22,500 bases of DNA, from assembly GCA_905221605.1 (NCBI GenBank), contig CAJNDS010002679.1, positions 32,501 to 55,000 of the forward strand, written 5' to 3'. The stretch's first letter is position 1, and every line of letters starts with the position of its first letter. Source of the stretch: Symbiodinium natans. Its lineage: Eukaryota > Sar > Dinophyceae > Suessiales > Symbiodiniaceae. The position numbers were made by a program, and so were the translations under genes. This document shows positions 12,401-15,400 of this stretch, in pieces. The notes beneath the pieces are model-generated. The model was not told the DNA's origin. It ran no database searches and saw only the letters and a list, made by a program, of their open reading frames with translations.

Positions 12401-15400
12401 GTACGAGGCGGAGCGCTTGGAGAAGAGGAAGAAAGGCTTCTGCTATTGGTTCAGCAGGGGAAAAGATCGCTGCAAATTTGGTGAAGACTGCAAATTCATC
12501 CATTCAGAAGATGATGTGGTGCTGCATTCGTATTGGTGCAAATACTATGTGGCGGGGAGACCCTGCTTCGCTGGAAAGGAGTGTGCGTTCTCACATGACG
12601 CAACTGGAGTAAGGTGTATCCAGTTTGCTCAGTCTGGGAAGTGTCGTTATGGGGACAGGTGTGTCTTTGAGCATGGTGATCCGCTGGATGAACAGAGGCC
12701 AAGGTCTCCAAGGACGCCCCCAAGGGACGGCCCAAGGAGAAGTTCTGGTGCAAAAGGTGGAGAAAAGGAGATCTCTCCTGAACAGTTCGATGATGGTGAG
12801 GAGGATTTCATGGTTTATGACGATGATACCAAAATGGCGGAACTGTTGATGGAGGCGATTTCATTTCTGTCCAATGGCAAGTCAGATTTGGCTCGAGCAG
12901 AGGCGGACCCACTGTTCAAACTCCTGAAGTTCAATGGAGATGCTGACCAGATGGATAGAGAATGGGTTTCGTGGACCACTGGTATGCTGTCCGTGCTGGA
13001 ACTTCACGAAGTAGTGAAGTCGTATGAGGTTTCGCTCGCGGAGGTGGAAGAATGGGTCAATGACCTGAGGATATGGTTCGAGCGAGCCAACGTGGGAGAA
13101 GAGAAAGATCCCAAAAGGGGCAAAAAGAGGTCCCTAGAAAGGGAGTCCAGCAAGGATATTCCTGCCGAAAAGGAGGTGGTTGAGACTTCGGAGACGGAGG
13201 TTGCCGTTGAGGAGGAGGTGAAAAAGGTCAAAAAGAAGAGGAAAACTGCAGCTATCGAAGATCCTTACACTCTCCTGGTTCCAAAGCCGAAGAAGATGCC
13301 GGCGAACATTGAGAAGGGTGGATCATCATCCAATGCGGTGGTTTCTGCAGGGGAAAAAGCCTCGAAAATGCGCACAAAGTCAAACGTCGTTGGAAAGACG
13401 AAGAAGAAGGAGAAAAGTCAGAGCCCCAAGAAGGAAGAGGTGGTAGTGGTGAAAGGTCCTGAGGAAAAGGATCGTTCCTCTGATGTGGATGCGCAAGCGT
13501 CTACCACTGTGGATGCAGAGCTGGGTCAATCTTGCCAAGCGATTGAGGACGCAAAGAGAGAAGGATTGGTATCCTCAATTCAAAGGTGCGTGCAGGATCC
13601 TGTTCTTACAGTTTCGGACCTAGAGTATATTCTGCTGCAACTTCACCTCAGTATTGCTAACCACCGGAAAAAGAAGTGACTGGATGGTATGGATGAAGGG
13701 ATGGTTTTTCTCTTTCTGGAGACAGGTGCGCTGGATCAGCCAATGGGCTGAAAATGTGGTGGTTACTATTAAGGGTATGGAAATCCCTGATAGTAGAAGT
13801 CAGTAGCTTTTCGCGTAGCGAAGACCACGGTTTGTGGTGAAGAAGGCCGAAGAGTCTTCAATGAAAAGAGGATCATGGTGGAAAAAAGATTCTCTGTGGT
13901 TAGTGGGTTTAGCCAATGTGCTATAATTTCGTCCTGGATGACGTAAAACCATATTATGCATTTCAAGCAGCTGGCTGCTGCCCTAATGGCAGTTTTTGGC
14001 CAAAGATCTGCACCTCCAATGTGTCCTAGGAAATCCTAGGACAGGGGGAGTGCGGAGCTGCAGCTGGTATTGTAGAAAGGAGTTAGTGTTGGGAGTTGAA
14101 AGGGTCAACGTACCCGGAAATCTTTTATGGCTCAAGGATGGCCAGTCCGTCCAAAGAAAAAAGTCCGTGTTTGGGAGTGAGGGTTGGGTTAGTGCCCCTC
14201 TACTTGTGTAAGGGTGCCCCTTCCTTTGACCTGGTGAACTTTAACCCTGTGGGTTTGTCTTTCTGGTTCGTTCTGGGAAATTCATTCAGGCAACTGTTGG
14301 GGGTTGATACCCTGGTTAGTCCCCTTGCGGTTGCCCCCGTACCCTAAACCCTAAACCCTAAACCTAAACCCTAAACCCTAAACCCTAAACAGAGCCCGAG
14401 GATGCCAGGAAACTCCAGCCCCCGACCCTGCTCCCCGCCATGTCGCGAGGCTTTGCTGGCGCAGCGCCCCAAAGACCTCCACAGCTGCAGTCCAACGGCC
14501 ACAGCCTTGGGGACGACATGAACCCTTAAAGGGCTTATGGTTCATATATGTATATTATATATATATATATGTACATATATATATATATACCTAAGTAGAA
14601 GTATGGTACAGGGCTCCCAAGGAGCGACCACAGGCGCTGATGGCGGTGTTGAAGCTGACCATGGTAGGCCTGACTTCGGCTCTCACACTCGCGCGCGGCC
14701 GGTCGACAGCTGCACTAACCGTGTGAGTCCGAGCACGAAACAGCAGATGGAGATTTTGGGTTTACGTTGCCTGTTTCTTGGATTCGAGTTGCCACGTGTT
14801 GTCATTAGCGGTTTAGGAAGGCTTCGAAACCAAGAAGGAGTAGAAACCGTAGCCTGGCGCAATGCCTGAGTGAACGTCGATTGGACACAGGATTTGACCA
14901 TGTTACACGGGGACGTGCCCGATCCTCTGTGCCGCGCTGAGGCAATTAACCCAAGCCGAGATAAACGCGGCAAACGCTTCCCTTGCCAAAAATGGGCTCG
15001 GGCACGGGTTCAAGGCGTTCAGGGCCGAGGTTTAGGATGAAACTTCCCTGCGCCCAAAGATTTTGCTGAACCCTGATGGCCCGGGCGCTGCAACCCCACA
15101 TCGCGCAGCGCCGCCAGCTGCCTGGTCAGTTGGGTTTAGGGTTTAGGGCTTTAGGGTTCAGGATTTAGGGTTTAGGGGTTTAGGGTTTCGGGTTTAGGGT
15201 GAGCACGGTCTGCGCGAGGTTGTTTCCTGCCTAGACTTCCGGAGGGGCACACAAAAAAAGCAATCTCTCCATGCTGGGGACCCACTGGCCTTCACACGTA
15301 CATCCGCCCTCCGCACCCCCACTGAACTGAGCAAAGTCAAAACGCCACATGCTGAACCCTCAGCCCTTAAACCCTGGTGCTTGAAGATTTGCTCAAAGTA

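Larger units (their letters stand above)
5502..14341 (+). mobile_element. LTR retroelement with copia-type priming, no visible pol (non-autonomous)
   Basis: Two 291-bp direct repeats, identical by eye, bound 8,258 bp of internal sequence. They begin TG and end TA, are flanked by a 5-bp CCCTA duplication, and are accompanied by a primer-binding site directly after the left LTR and a polypurine tract (AGGGGGAG) directly before the right LTR. This is the full set of structural marks of an LTR retrotransposon. The PBS is complementary to the anticodon arm of initiator tRNA-Met, as in Drosophila copia, so Ty1/copia-type priming is inferred. The internal region is almost all coding on the plus strand, yet none of the segments shows a reverse transcriptase YxDD box, integrase zinc-binding or DDE pattern, or aspartic protease motif. 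Mobilisation by an autonomous relative is inferred. Identical LTRs suggest a recent insertion. Confidence 0.88.

Noticed and set aside
5502-14341. Segmental duplication rather than LTRs as the source of the 291-bp direct repeats
   Set aside because: TG start, flanking CCCTA duplication, primer-binding site and polypurine tract all coincide with the repeat edges.
14537-14869. 110-codon plus-strand open frame
   Set aside because: Its start is the translated TA microsatellite and it overlaps PPR exon E10 on the other strand.
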